From positions 1 through 64,000 of the forward strand of contig JALIHJ010000011.1 of NCBI GenBank assembly GCA_022984795.1: 64,000 nucleotides of DNA, given 5' to 3'. The notes under the pieces are model-generated. The model saw only the letters and a program-made list of their open reading frames with translations. It was not told where the DNA came from and did not search any database. The first letter of the stretch is position 1; each line of letters opens with the position of its first letter. This document shows positions 55,925-64,000 of the stretch, piece by piece. The DNA comes from Fabrea salina. Lineage: Eukaryota; Ciliophora; Heterotrichea; Heterotrichida; Fabreidae. A program made the translations under genes and the position numbers.

Positions 55925-58672
55925 CTAAACAGTCAATTTTTTAATGTGCTTTATAAGAGTGATGCTGTTTCGGTAACTTTGTTTTTGGAAGTGCTTTGCA
56001 AACTCAGGAACAAGCCCTTCTTCTCTAATTAGTTCTAAGTAACCTTCGTGTCTGTCCACTATAGCACTTAAAAGTTTCAAACTGGACAGCACTATAGGTT
56101 CCTCGTCTACAAGTAACTCGTGGTACCGGGGGACCAGCTCCCTAATTAACTCGTCTAAAAGTTGCGAACTGAACTTTTCTAGGTCTTTGGGGTCAAACAC
56201 TTCGTCTTCAAACAGCAAAGGCAAAAAGAAGTCACTGAACACCTGGAGTGCTCTAAAGCGAGTGTCAGAGTCCCTTGTAAGTACTTGCAACAAAGCTGGC
56301 AGCATCAAAGTAACCATGAGTTCTGAGTTGGCAATGAGAGGTTTTTTGTTGCGAGAAAGAGCTTCGCAGACCTGTAGTACAAGGTGGTTGTCCTTACCTA
56401 GGTCCATAGCTACCAGCATAGCTAAGTTCTTGATGAAAGCTGGGTAAGCTAGTTTGAACCGTACAGGGGAGTTGCAAATTTGTGAAATGCAGCTTAAGTT
56501 TTTGGGGTTGCCTTCTTTAAGTAGCAACACACAGCTGTCAGAGATAGTTTCTAGCAAGTGTGAAAAGCAGTGCTTGACGTAAAGGTGGTTGTCTTTAGAA
56601 AGTTTGTGTAAAACTGAGTAAAAAGAAGTAAAGTGCAGACTACTCAAGATTTCTGGGTTTTGCTGGATTAAAAAGTGGAACCCCAAAGCTGCTTTGGCTC
56701 TGATAGGGATAACTTGGCTTTCAAGCATAGGAAGCAAGATGCTGGTAACTACTTCGCAAGTTATCATGCACAGGTTGTGTTTAAGAGCTATGCAAAGAAT
56801 AGTTAAAAAAGCTTGCTGGACTTTTAAAGCACCTTCTTCAAAGCTTTTGAGAAACAGGTGCTCAAAGTCCCCGTTTACGATTTCGTTGAACAACTGGGGT
56901 TTGTTTCTGATGAAGTGACACAAAGCTACTGCACTACTTACTTTCAAGTCTTCTTCTGAACTCTCTTTAAATACCTTAGCAATCTTTAGTCCAATTGAGT
57001 ACTTTGCAAACTTTTTAGAAGCTATTTTGCTTTGAGAAAGCACGTTTTCAATAGTCCGGCACGCAAAGTAACACAAAGTATTGGGTTCAGAGTACTCAAG
57101 TAAACTTTCAAACAACTCAACATGGTGAGTTTGTATTTCCCAGTTGCGGTCAAGTTCTTCTTCGTCCATTCTTATAGCAGTGTAAAACAAGTACTCTCCC
57201 AAAGCTGCCACTGCTTCCGAAACTGAGTCTTGCATCAGTTCCAAAAGCTTCTCCCACAAGCCTAACTTAGCTAGGTCTAACTCTATGTAGCCTGCGTGAC
57301 GCAGCATCTGGCCAAAGATTCTGCACACCAAGTTGTTGACTTCGGGGGAGTTGAGTTGTGTAAGTTTAAGTAGCAGAGCTACAAAGGCTGAGTTAACTAG
57401 TTTGTCTGCCATTTCAAAGCCAACTAAAAGTTCTTCTAAGTACACTAGAATAGAAACCATTTGGTTGTGAGGAGGCTGACTTTGGAGCATAGAGTACACT
57501 TGGCTGAGGTGGTACTCAAGTACTTTAGAGTGGATTTCTTCAGCTGCTTTGTAGGGGTCCCACTTTTCTAGTCCAGGCAGTTCAACTACTTGGTAGGAGC
57601 TGGTGTCTGTTTGACGACTTCCGAATATTGGCTTGACATCCATGTCGCTGGAGTGCAGTAACAGCTGGTCTACTCCGTAAGACTTAGTTAGTTCTTCACA
57701 AATGTTTTCTTTTTCTTGTTCTTTAAAAGTGTAGTTGATCATGTCTTTGCTTTCGCGGGCATTGTAAGCTTTGGTTTCTTGGTTTTGGGAAAACCTAAAC
57801 ATTTCAATAGAGCGACTTTTGAGAGAGGACTCTGAAGTGCACTCTCCGCGCTTGGCCAGGTACTCTTGGTAGCCTTGCTGCAGGGGAAGGTTTCCTTCTA
57901 CTACTCGTTTGTAGTTGCCCCAAGCCTCGTGGCACATTATTTCTTCCCAAGTGATTCTTTTGGAGGAGTCTTTTGCAAGTAACTTGGAAATGAGGTTGTT
58001 CATTTCTGGACTCAAAGACTCTGCTGGAGGAGTTTCTTGGGTGAGGATTTTAGTTATTGAGTCTTCAAAAGTGTCAGCAACAAAGGGAGGTTGGCCTTCT
58101 CCCAGTTCAAACAAAAGACACCCAAAAGCCCACAAGTCTGAGGCGTAAGAGTAAACTCCAGAGTCTTCAAAGAGTTCAGGAGCTAAGTAGTAAGGCAGTC
58201 CGCTTTGCAGTTTGAAATTCTTTGGGTCGTCTGAGTGGAGTCTAGCGTTTTCGAAGCCGTTCAGTTTGAGCACAGAGTACTCGTTGAAAAGAACTGACTT
58301 AGGTTTTAAGTTAGCGAAAATAATTCCACTTGAGTGAAGGAAGAACAAGGCATCCCTAATTTGAATTCCAAAGTCAACCACAGTGGACTCAGGCAACTTT
58401 TTGTCTTGTTGCAAAAGAGAGTACAAGTCGCCGCCAGCACAGTACTCCATGATGGTCCAGAGGTGGTTCCGAGTTTCGTACCATTGGTGGAACCTTACAA
58501 TGTTTTCGTGGGCAATATTTTGAAGTATTCTAGCTTCGTTTGCTATGATTTTTTTCTTTGACTTTTCAATAGACTTAATAGCATAGTACTGCAGAGTTCT
58601 TTTGTAGCGGGATTTGTAAACCACTGAAAACTTTCCTCGACCTATTTCCTCATACAAATGATAGTTATTCAT
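55925..58672 (-). CDS. ULK4: ULK4-like pseudokinase with ARM/HEAT repeats
   Basis: 915 aa from the Met at 58672; the frame opens nine codons further at 58699. The Met at 58672 is preferred because MNNYHLYEEIGRGKFSVVYK lines up with the human ULK4 start. Kinase-like domain about 4-255: glycine loop and YAIKSIEK Lys remain, but the catalytic loop reads FANLKPKSVLF (no HRD Asp) and DFG is replaced by NGF. That is the ULK4 pattern. The remaining 650 residues are helical ARM/HEAT repeats. ULK4 works with STK36 and CFAP20-type proteins in ciliogenesis and axoneme orientation. It is likely a scaffold or ATP-binding regulator, not an active kinase. Confidence 0.9.
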   Translation of the reverse strand: MNNYHLYEEIGRGKFSVVYKSRYKRTLQYYAIKSIEKSKKKIIANEARILQNIAHENIVRFHQWYETRNHLWTIMEYCAGGDLYSLLQQDKKLPESTVVDFGIQIRDALFFLHSSGIIFANLKPKSVLFNEYSVLKLNGFENARLHSDDPKNFKLQSGLPYYLAPELFEDSGVYSYASDLWAFGCLLFELGEGQPPFVADTFEDSITKILTQETPPAESLSPEMNNLISKLLAKDSSKRITWEEIMCHEAWGNYKRVVEGNLPLQQGYQEYLAKRGECTSESSLKSRSIEMFRFSQNQETKAYNARESKDMINYTFKEQEKENICEELTKSYGVDQLLLHSSDMDVKPIFGSRQTDTSSYQVVELPGLEKWDPYKAAEEIHSKVLEYHLSQVYSMLQSQPPHNQMVSILVYLEELLVGFEMADKLVNSAFVALLLKLTQLNSPEVNNLVCRIFGQMLRHAGYIELDLAKLGLWEKLLELMQDSVSEAVAALGEYLFYTAIRMDEEELDRNWEIQTHHVELFESLLEYSEPNTLCYFACRTIENVLSQSKIASKKFAKYSIGLKIAKVFKESSEEDLKVSSAVALCHFIRNKPQLFNEIVNGDFEHLFLKSFEEGALKVQQAFLTILCIALKHNLCMITCEVVTSILLPMLESQVIPIRAKAALGFHFLIQQNPEILSSLHFTSFYSVLHKLSKDNHLYVKHCFSHLLETISDSCVLLLKEGNPKNLSCISQICNSPVRFKLAYPAFIKNLAMLVAMDLGKDNHLVLQVCEALSRNKKPLIANSELMVTLMLPALLQVLTRDSDTRFRALQVFSDFFLPLLFEDEVFDPKDLEKFSSQLLDELIRELVPRYHELLVDEEPIVLSSLKLLSAIVDRHEGYLELIREEGLVPEFAKHFQKQSYRNSITLIKHIKKLTV

Positions 58673-58742
58673 GATTACAATATAAGAGTTGCGTTCCATA
58701 CTCTTGAGATTATCCCCCCAACTGCTTTAATTTAATTACTTA

Positions 58743-59555
58743 ATGGAAGCCCAGCAGCTAAAAGCCCAACTCAAAGCTAGGCAGGATCAATGGATGCGCG
58801 AACGAGCAATAGAACAAGAAAGAGAGTCCTTTGGAACCAGTGACATCTCCCCAGGCGACTTAGTCAACCGCCTCACTGAAAAAATCACTTCCAAGTTGCC
58901 CAAACCTTCAGCAGCCCAAAAAAGAATAGAAAAAACTGTCGCAGACGAGCTCGAAACCAACACTTGCTCCATTTGCTTCGAACTCATGCTGCCTAAGAAC
59001 CACTCACCCATGCTGCTGTTCCCTTGCGGGCACACCTTTTGCAAGCAGTGCTTAGAAGACAACTACTCCAAAACAGGCAAGCAAATCTGTCCTTGGTGCC
59101 GAACCAAAATAGCTTCCCAAGCTATCAACCTTTCTCTGCAGAACTTGATTGCAGCTTACGCCAAAAACAAACATGTTAAAACTGAAGAAGACACTCCAGA
59201 CTACCTAAAACAGTTGCAAGACTACAGACTGAGGTGCGAAATCTTACAACAAGAAAAAGAAGAAAACGAAGCTCAGATAATCCAACTAAGAATAGACTTC
59301 CAGAAAGCCAGGGAGTCTGAAAAGGTTCTCAGAGAAGAAGAACAAAGCGCCTTAAACAGAATCAGAGCTGCCGAAGAAGAACTTGACTTAATCAGACAAC
59401 ACCTTTGGAAGAGCCAAGACTCCAGAGAAGCTATTCAAAACAACATCCAAGAAAAGCAAAAAACTATCCAACTTATTGAAGAAACCATCAAACCCCTTGA
59501 AAGAGAACAAAATAAAATTAAAACTTTACTTGAACTTCAAAGTAATAATTACTAA
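58743..59555 (+). CDS. RING-finger protein with coiled coil
   Basis: 270 aa. A C3HC4 RING lies at about 77-125 (CSICFELMLP...CGHTFCKQCL...CPWCRTKI). It is followed by a coiled coil from about 160 to 265 (QQEKEENEAQIIQLR, KQKTIQLIEETIK). The architecture is typical of E3 ubiquitin ligases that dimerise through the coil. The N terminus (MEAQQLKAQLKARQDQW) is helical. No B-box is found between RING and coil. Its TAA directly precedes the ATG of the BEACH gene. Confidence 0.92.
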   Translation: MEAQQLKAQLKARQDQWMRERAIEQERESFGTSDISPGDLVNRLTEKITSKLPKPSAAQKRIEKTVADELETNTCSICFELMLPKNHSPMLLFPCGHTFCKQCLEDNYSKTGKQICPWCRTKIASQAINLSLQNLIAAYAKNKHVKTEEDTPDYLKQLQDYRLRCEILQQEKEENEAQIIQLRIDFQKARESEKVLREEEQSALNRIRAAEEELDLIRQHLWKSQDSREAIQNNIQEKQKTIQLIEETIKPLEREQNKIKTLLELQSNNY

Positions 59556-61640
59556 ATGCTATCTGAATTCCATGGTTGTCCCAAGCCTAACTCAAGTTTT
59601 AACCTGTTTTACTTGGAATCCAATGAAATAGTTATTTCCTCTGTAAAGTCCAAATTCAAGTCCACCAACTACCAAAGGTAAACTTTACTTAGTGAAAAAG
59701 GAAAACTCCACCTAACTACACGCAGTCTTATATTTGAACCTGATTACTCTGACTTGCCACTCATCAAACTTAAACTTTCTAACTCAGACTTAAAGTACTC
59801 TTTCAGCTTTGCTTCGGAGTCAGTTTTTCATTCTAAAAACAAAACTTCGCCTAACCTCAAGAAAGCACTTAGTTCCTCAAAGTTTCTTTTGACTTGCAGT
59901 TTTTTCTACGTAGTCAACCGGTTCAGGTCTTCCCCAGCAATAGCTCAAAACACTTCTAGTTCCTTTAAGTTCGAAATGGAACACGAAGAACTTCTGCGCC
60001 TCAGCACTGAACTCGAAATGATTTCGCGAAGTTCTGAAGAAAAAGGAGTTGCTTTGCTTATATACGGAGTCCGCTACAAAGAGTTTTCTGCCATGGCTTG
60101 CAAGTCCTTAGAACTCGACCCTGACGACTTGCTTTTGCATAGAAAAGCTAAAAGACTACTTCCAGAAGGTGAGCAGTGGGGAGCTTTTGTCCTAACACAG
60201 CAGTCTTTGCACTTTTACCCGTTAGTGAATGCTGTGCCTATGGAACTAGTGAGTTTAGAGTTCAGACTGGTTTACATGGTCCAAGAGTACTTTTACTTGG
60301 GCAAAAACAACGCTATCAGAATTGACCACTACTCCTCCAAGTTCCCTTTGGTCGTTGTGTTTGAAACTGAAGTCCAGAGAAACAGCATTTTAAGTTTCAT
60401 CCACAACAAAGCCAAAGTCAGGGACAAAGCTGAGCTTTTGGAAGAAACTACAGTGAAGTGGAGGTACGGCCAAATATCTAACTTCGAGTACTTAGTGTTT
60501 TTAAACAACTTAGGCAACAGGTGTGTGCTGGACTTTTCTCAGTACCCGGTGTTTCCTTGGGTAATCCGCAACTACCACGGAGAGAACTTAAACTTGTCTG
60601 AGCAAGCTAACTTCCGGGACCTTTCAAAGCCTATTGCTTGTCTTGACTCTACTAAACTTTCCAGACTTAAGGTACTAGTTACTTAGGAACTCCGCCAAAA
60701 TGTGCATGACTCTTTGTTCCCTAACTTCTACTCAACTCCGTCGATAGTTTCATACTACCTTTTGCGTTACTTACCTTTTCTTCTGCTCAGGAACCAGAAC
60801 CAGGTTTTCTCTGCGCCCGACCGACTGTTCACTAGCATAGATAAGGCCTTTAGTTCCTCATTGGAGAATTTGCACGACTTCAAAGAACTCATTCCTGAGT
60901 TTTACCACTCAGCAGAGTTCTTGGTAAACACAAAAGAACTAGAAGCAGAAGGCGACGAAACCTTAGAAGACGTGGAAGTTCCTCTGTGGTGCAGAGACCC
61001 CACCCACTTTGTACAGATCATGAGGGAAGCTTTGGAAAGTGACTGTGTAAGTAAGCACCTACACAACTGGATAGACTTGACTTTTGGAGTCAGGCAAAGG
61101 GACTGGGAGTACCAAGACACTTGCTACGGAGTTGACTGGGAAAACTTAACTGAACTCAAGCAAGAAGCCTACCAAGTTTTGGTCAGGGAGTTCGGACAAG
61201 CCCCTCTCCAGCTGTTTTCTACTCCCCACTTAAAACGAGTTTTTTCTCTGAGCACCGAACCGCTTAGTTTCGAACTTGTGTTGAAGTGCGACTCAGAAGT
61301 ACTCAAAGAGTACCTTGAAACCCTGCAAAACAAACACCAAGAACTCTTAGAAGGAATTGAAAAGCATTACTCAGAACAGTCTGAAAAGTCCGAAAAACTC
61401 CATATTAGGAAAATGCAAGAAATCCAAACCAAAATTAACCAAAAAAGAGACCAAAAGAACAGACTCACACACGAATTCGCTATGATGCAAAACAGAAGAG
61501 AACAACAGTACGAGTCCATTCTCAACGAAATCAAATTAAAAGGCGAGTTCAGAAAGTCCCTTGAAGGACCTCTCAGGAAAAAGCCCAGCCACCACAGCAA
61601 CAAGTCCACTAAGATAGACCTGCCTTCACTCAACTACTAA
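59556..61640 (+). CDS. NSMAF: FAN/NSMAF-like GRAM-PH-BEACH protein without WD40
   Basis: 684 aa in three exons; 15-nt introns at 59678-59692 and 60672-60686. A single frame breaks into three parts. Spliced order: GRAM-like region about 20-80 (SEKGKLHLTTRSLIFEPD), PH-BEACH about 130-245, BEACH about 265-510 (RCVLDFSQYPVFPWVIRNY, NFRDLSKPIACL, FKELIPEFYH, SKHLHNWIDLTFGVRQRDWE). Up to here it matches human NSMAF (FAN), the adaptor linking TNF-type receptors to neutral sphingomyelinase. The C-terminal WD40 repeats are missing; about 100 residues of coiled coil and a basic tail replace them. It abuts the RING gene stop (TAA|ATG). Confidence 0.92.
59678..59692 (+). other. 15-nt intron 1 of BEACH gene
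   Basis: GTAAACTTTACTTAG, phase 2. Splicing joins TNYQ to SEKGKLHLTT; retention gives an immediate TAA. Confidence 0.95.
60672..60686 (+). other. 15-nt intron 2 of BEACH gene
   Basis: GTACTAGTTACTTAG, phase 0. Joins KLSRLK to ELRQNVHDSL, inside the BEACH domain; retention gives TAG at once. Confidence 0.95.
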
Positions 61641-61654
61641 TTGCCACTAATAAC

Positions 61655-62998
61655 ATGGAAAAAGGGGTTTTTCTTTTGTCACCTTCTTCTATAGACGTTA
61701 TACTGAGGAGAATTGGCTTTGGTGTGTACCAAGTAAAAGTCTTTTTCTGCTTGGCGTGGCTTTCTGTCACTATTGGTGCTCAAATAAAAACCATTCCTTT
61801 GGTTTCAAAGATTTTAGAAGACAATTGGCACTTAAACGACTTAGAAGCAGGATTCCTTGCAGGAGTTTTGTTTTTAGGAATGATTCTAGGGACCTTTGTT
61901 TCAGGTCCTGTGGCTTGTAAACTGGGTCGAAAGCTAAGTTTAGTGACTGGAACAGGGAGCTTGTTTGTGCTAGGGCTAACATCAGCCTACATGCCTGAGT
62001 TCTGGAGTTATCTGTTTTTAAGGATGTTTTTGGGAGTGGCTATAGGGTTCTTGATTCCACTGCAAACAGCCTACGAAACCGAACTTAACACTTTCAGAAA
62101 CAAAGGTAGCTTTGTAATAGGTCCTTTTTTGTTTCTGCAAACAGGGATGCTTTTTATAGTGCTTATGGCTTTGTGGTTGACTCCAGAATTAGACTCAGGA
62201 AACTGGAGGGAACTTATAGTTTTTGCGTCTTTGCCTTCAGGAATATCACTAGCTTTTCAGTTGCTTTGGGTAGACGAAAGCCCTAGACACGCTGCTGAAA
62301 GCCAGAAGTTCGAGTACGCTAAGTTCATTTTAAACAAAATAGCCAAAACCAACAAAGCCTTGTTCCTAAACGAAGAAGAACTCAAAATAGTAACTGAGAC
62401 AAAAGAAGCCCCCAAAGAACCACTTAAAAAGAAGTTCAGCCAACTACTGTGCAAAAAGTACAACAAAGTGACTTGGAGTTTGTTTTGGCTGTACTTTGTG
62501 TCGGGGTTCGTATACTACGGGACAGTGTTTATTTTGCCCAGGACACTGTTTTCTGGAGAGACTTTAGAAGACTTAGCTGTAATCCACAGCATCATTCCAG
62601 TTGCGATACTGCCTTGTTTCTTTGTTAACCTGGAGTCTTTTGTGACTGCTACTAAACTGATGCTTTGCATCGGGTTGCAAACCTTAGGGTGCTTTGTTTG
62701 TATCTTTGTAATCACTGAAATAGAGTTTGTGGTGTTAGTAGCTTTGATTATATACCTAGACTTGTTGTTTTTTAACTTTGTTAGTTTTTATGCAAGCAAA
62801 CTTTATGACTCAGAAGTGAGGAGTTTGGCTGCTAACTTAAGCAACACCTGGACGCAGTTAGCTGGGTTCTTAGCTCCTTTTACTTTGTTGTCTCTGCACT
62901 ACTTCGGAGAAACTTACCCCTACGCTTTGATATGTTTCACGAGTTTACTGGGGTTCGTTACTTGCGCCATACTTAGCTACCAAAAGATACAAACTTAA
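61655..62998 (+). CDS. MFS transporter
   Basis: 447 aa with twelve membrane spans. The family signature lies between spans 2 and 3 (SGPVACKLGRKLSLV, near 90) and the opposite-half equivalent is weaker. Spans 4-5 have the acidic motif LQTAYETE. It resembles the SV2/OCT and SLC22-like branch, with 12 spans and a central cytosolic loop of about 70 residues (ETKEAPKEPLKKKFSQLL). The substrate cannot be read from sequence; small organic ions or sugars fit. It starts 14 bp after the BEACH gene. Confidence 0.9.
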   Translation: MEKGVFLLSPSSIDVILRRIGFGVYQVKVFFCLAWLSVTIGAQIKTIPLVSKILEDNWHLNDLEAGFLAGVLFLGMILGTFVSGPVACKLGRKLSLVTGTGSLFVLGLTSAYMPEFWSYLFLRMFLGVAIGFLIPLQTAYETELNTFRNKGSFVIGPFLFLQTGMLFIVLMALWLTPELDSGNWRELIVFASLPSGISLAFQLLWVDESPRHAAESQKFEYAKFILNKIAKTNKALFLNEEELKIVTETKEAPKEPLKKKFSQLLCKKYNKVTWSLFWLYFVSGFVYYGTVFILPRTLFSGETLEDLAVIHSIIPVAILPCFFVNLESFVTATKLMLCIGLQTLGCFVCIFVITEIEFVVLVALIIYLDLLFFNFVSFYASKLYDSEVRSLAANLSNTWTQLAGFLAPFTLLSLHYFGETYPYALICFTSLLGFVTCAILSYQKIQT

Positions 62999-63034
62999 CT
63001 TAAACTTTTAGTAATATACATAATGCAGGTTATA

Positions 63035-63634
63035 TTACTTAAATTCTTTGTCAAGGGCTTTTTTGAGTTGTTTTTCTAATTCTGAAATGCACACCGTGAT
63101 TTGTGCATCGTCTGTAGGGCAGTCGTCGTCGCACTCATTAACAATTAAGTTTTGTAAAACCTTGTGACAAGCAACAACTTCTTGCTCCTTGTAACACCTG
63201 AAGCGCTGCAGACTCCCGTCGTACTCAAACAGTTCTACACACATTTTCATTTTGACGCTGCTTTCCCTTTTTTGTCTTTTAGTGTGCAGGTCTAGTTCCT
63301 GGCGTTTGCGTTTTCCTAAAACTCCTTGAGAAGGCGATTTGAGCTGAGAAAAAGACTGGCAGAGGTCTTCTGAGAAGTCTAAGTGCTTGCGCACTGAGTT
63401 GTGAGGAAGTGAAGGAGCAGGGGTTTTAGTCACTGGAGCTTTAAGCGGAGAGGGGGATCTTGCGGCCTTTTCAACACTCCTTTCAAGTAGTTCTGGACTG
63501 TTTTGGAGCGTTGAAGATTTGGTGTGTGCAGAGTTCTTGAGTCTTTTGGGCTTGAATATTGGGCGAGTAGATATTGATGTAAAGGAAGTTTCCAAGTGCT
63601 GGTTGTTAGTCCTATCTTTTAAGACCCGCTCCAT
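63035..63634 (-). CDS. Basic Ser/Pro-rich protein, possibly nuclear
   Basis: 199 aa. The middle is Lys/Arg-rich (LGKRKRQELDLHTKRQKRESS, a bipartite nuclear localisation candidate) and the N terminus has SPxK sites (ARSPSPLKAP), the consensus for CDK phosphorylation. The C-terminal third is acidic, with a four-helix look. No family is recognised; a cell-cycle regulated nuclear protein is a guess. The next gene (plus strand) diverges after 85 bp. Confidence 0.75.
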   Translation of the reverse strand: MERVLKDRTNNQHLETSFTSISTRPIFKPKRLKNSAHTKSSTLQNSPELLERSVEKAARSPSPLKAPVTKTPAPSLPHNSVRKHLDFSEDLCQSFSQLKSPSQGVLGKRKRQELDLHTKRQKRESSVKMKMCVELFEYDGSLQRFRCYKEQEVVACHKVLQNLIVNECDDDCPTDDAQITVCISELEKQLKKALDKEFK

Positions 63635-63719
63635 TTTCTTGTTTTTGTTTGAATTTAAATGAAGTGGGACTAGTGCTGATAAGTATTATAAGTTGCTTTT
63701 TATTCAGTAGAAATAAATA

Positions 63720-64000
63720 ATGGGAGCTGGAAATCAGAAACTAACACCCCAAGAGCAACTTAGGGAACATAAACGCGGAATCAGAAAAGCTGTGCGCGAA
63801 GTAGACCGAGAACGCACCAAACTCCAACAACAAGAAAAAAAATTAGTCCAAGAAATCAAACGCATGGCCAAGCAAAACCAAATTGGCCCAGTAAGGGTCA
63901 TGGCCAAAGACCTTGTGCGCATCCGCAACCAAGTCACTAAGTTCTACTCCATGAAGTCCCAACTGCAGGCAGTAGAAATCAGACTCCAAACAATGCGTTC
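63720..64000 (+). CDS. CHMP2A: CHMP2/VPS2 ESCRT-III subunit, partial
   Basis: The first 93 codons, cut by the right edge of the window. The start ATG lies at 63720-63722 after AAATAAATA. Residues about 8-90 match VPS2/CHMP2A: LTPQEQLREHKRGIRKAVRE, DRERTKLQQQEKKLVQEIKRMAKQ and VRVMAKDLVRIRNQVTKFYSMKSQLQAVEIRLQTM. The protein is an ESCRT-III filament subunit for multivesicular bodies and membrane scission; the C-terminal MIM helix should lie outside the window. Basic N-terminal helix 1 is present (MGAGNQKL with a glycine at position 2). Confidence 0.95.
   Translation, partial: MGAGNQKLTPQEQLREHKRGIRKAVREVDRERTKLQQQEKKLVQEIKRMAKQNQIGPVRVMAKDLVRIRNQVTKFYSMKSQLQAVEIRLQTMR

Noticed and set aside
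1-64000. Transposons, retroelements or viral insertions
   Set aside because: No integrase, transposase, reverse transcriptase or terminal repeat was seen on either strand.
1-64000. tRNA or rRNA genes
   Set aside because: I looked for GTTCRA-type T-loops in intergenic DNA and for rRNA-like GC-rich conserved blocks and found none. The only structured candidate is 3541-3673.

Overview
This window is the left end of a chromosome from a very gene-dense protist, most likely the macronuclear genome of a heterotrich ciliate close to Stentor. Four observations support this. (1) Bases 1 to about 994 are an almost perfect tandem array of the 8-nt unit CCCTAACA (G-strand TTAGGGTG), the unit I recall for Stentor and Blepharisma. 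(2) Nine introns can be placed with confidence, and every one is exactly 15 nt (GTANNNNNTANNNAG), a heterotrich hallmark. (3) Genes are almost back to back on both strands and many are ciliary or cortical types. (4) All 43 complete genes end in TAA or TAG, never TGA, and TGA is also absent inside the reading frames, so the Blepharisma-type UGA=Trp code does not fit. The species call is an inference, because no rRNA gene is present.

Layout. 1-994 telomere; 995-1607 AT-rich subtelomeric spacer; 1608-15282 a cluster of repeat-scaffold proteins (two WD40 proteins and LRR proteins, one with a C2 and one with a PH domain) mixed with a MYND-kinase, a DnaJ/Rab-like fusion, MED20, a cyclin and a CRT-like transporter. 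16573-28833 is a single giant gene for a secreted or membrane protein with thousands of Cys-rich residues, one membrane span and a long coiled-coil tail. 28911-40958 holds a kinesin, a second MYND-kinase (Aurora-like), a DHHC acyltransferase, EF-hand and MORN proteins, MTHFS and small proteins. 41168-49550 holds START, RRM, ArfGAP, TPR, SHIPPO, EF-hand and DHHC proteins. 49556-64000 holds a TTLL3/8-type tubulin glycylase with IQ repeats, an LRR protein, a TPR protein, an ULK4 pseudokinase, a RING protein, a FAN-like BEACH protein, an MFS transporter and the start of a CHMP2/VPS2 ESCRT-III gene that runs off the right edge.

How the genes work together. Several fit cilium and cortex biology: the glycylase, kinesin, ULK4, SHIPPO, MORN and EF-hand proteins. 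Others serve membrane traffic (ArfGAP, CHMP2, BEACH, two DHHC enzymes) or nuclear and cell-cycle functions (MED20, cyclin, RRM). There is no sign of a biosynthetic cluster or mobile element. The most unusual points are a J-SAP-GTPase protein whose domain order is reversed relative to RJL/DNAJC27, two independent MYND-kinase fusions, three tandem gene pairs joined as TAA|ATG with no spacer, divergent genes whose start codons are 3 bp apart, in-frame stops built into every 15-nt intron, and the absence of TGA as a terminator.
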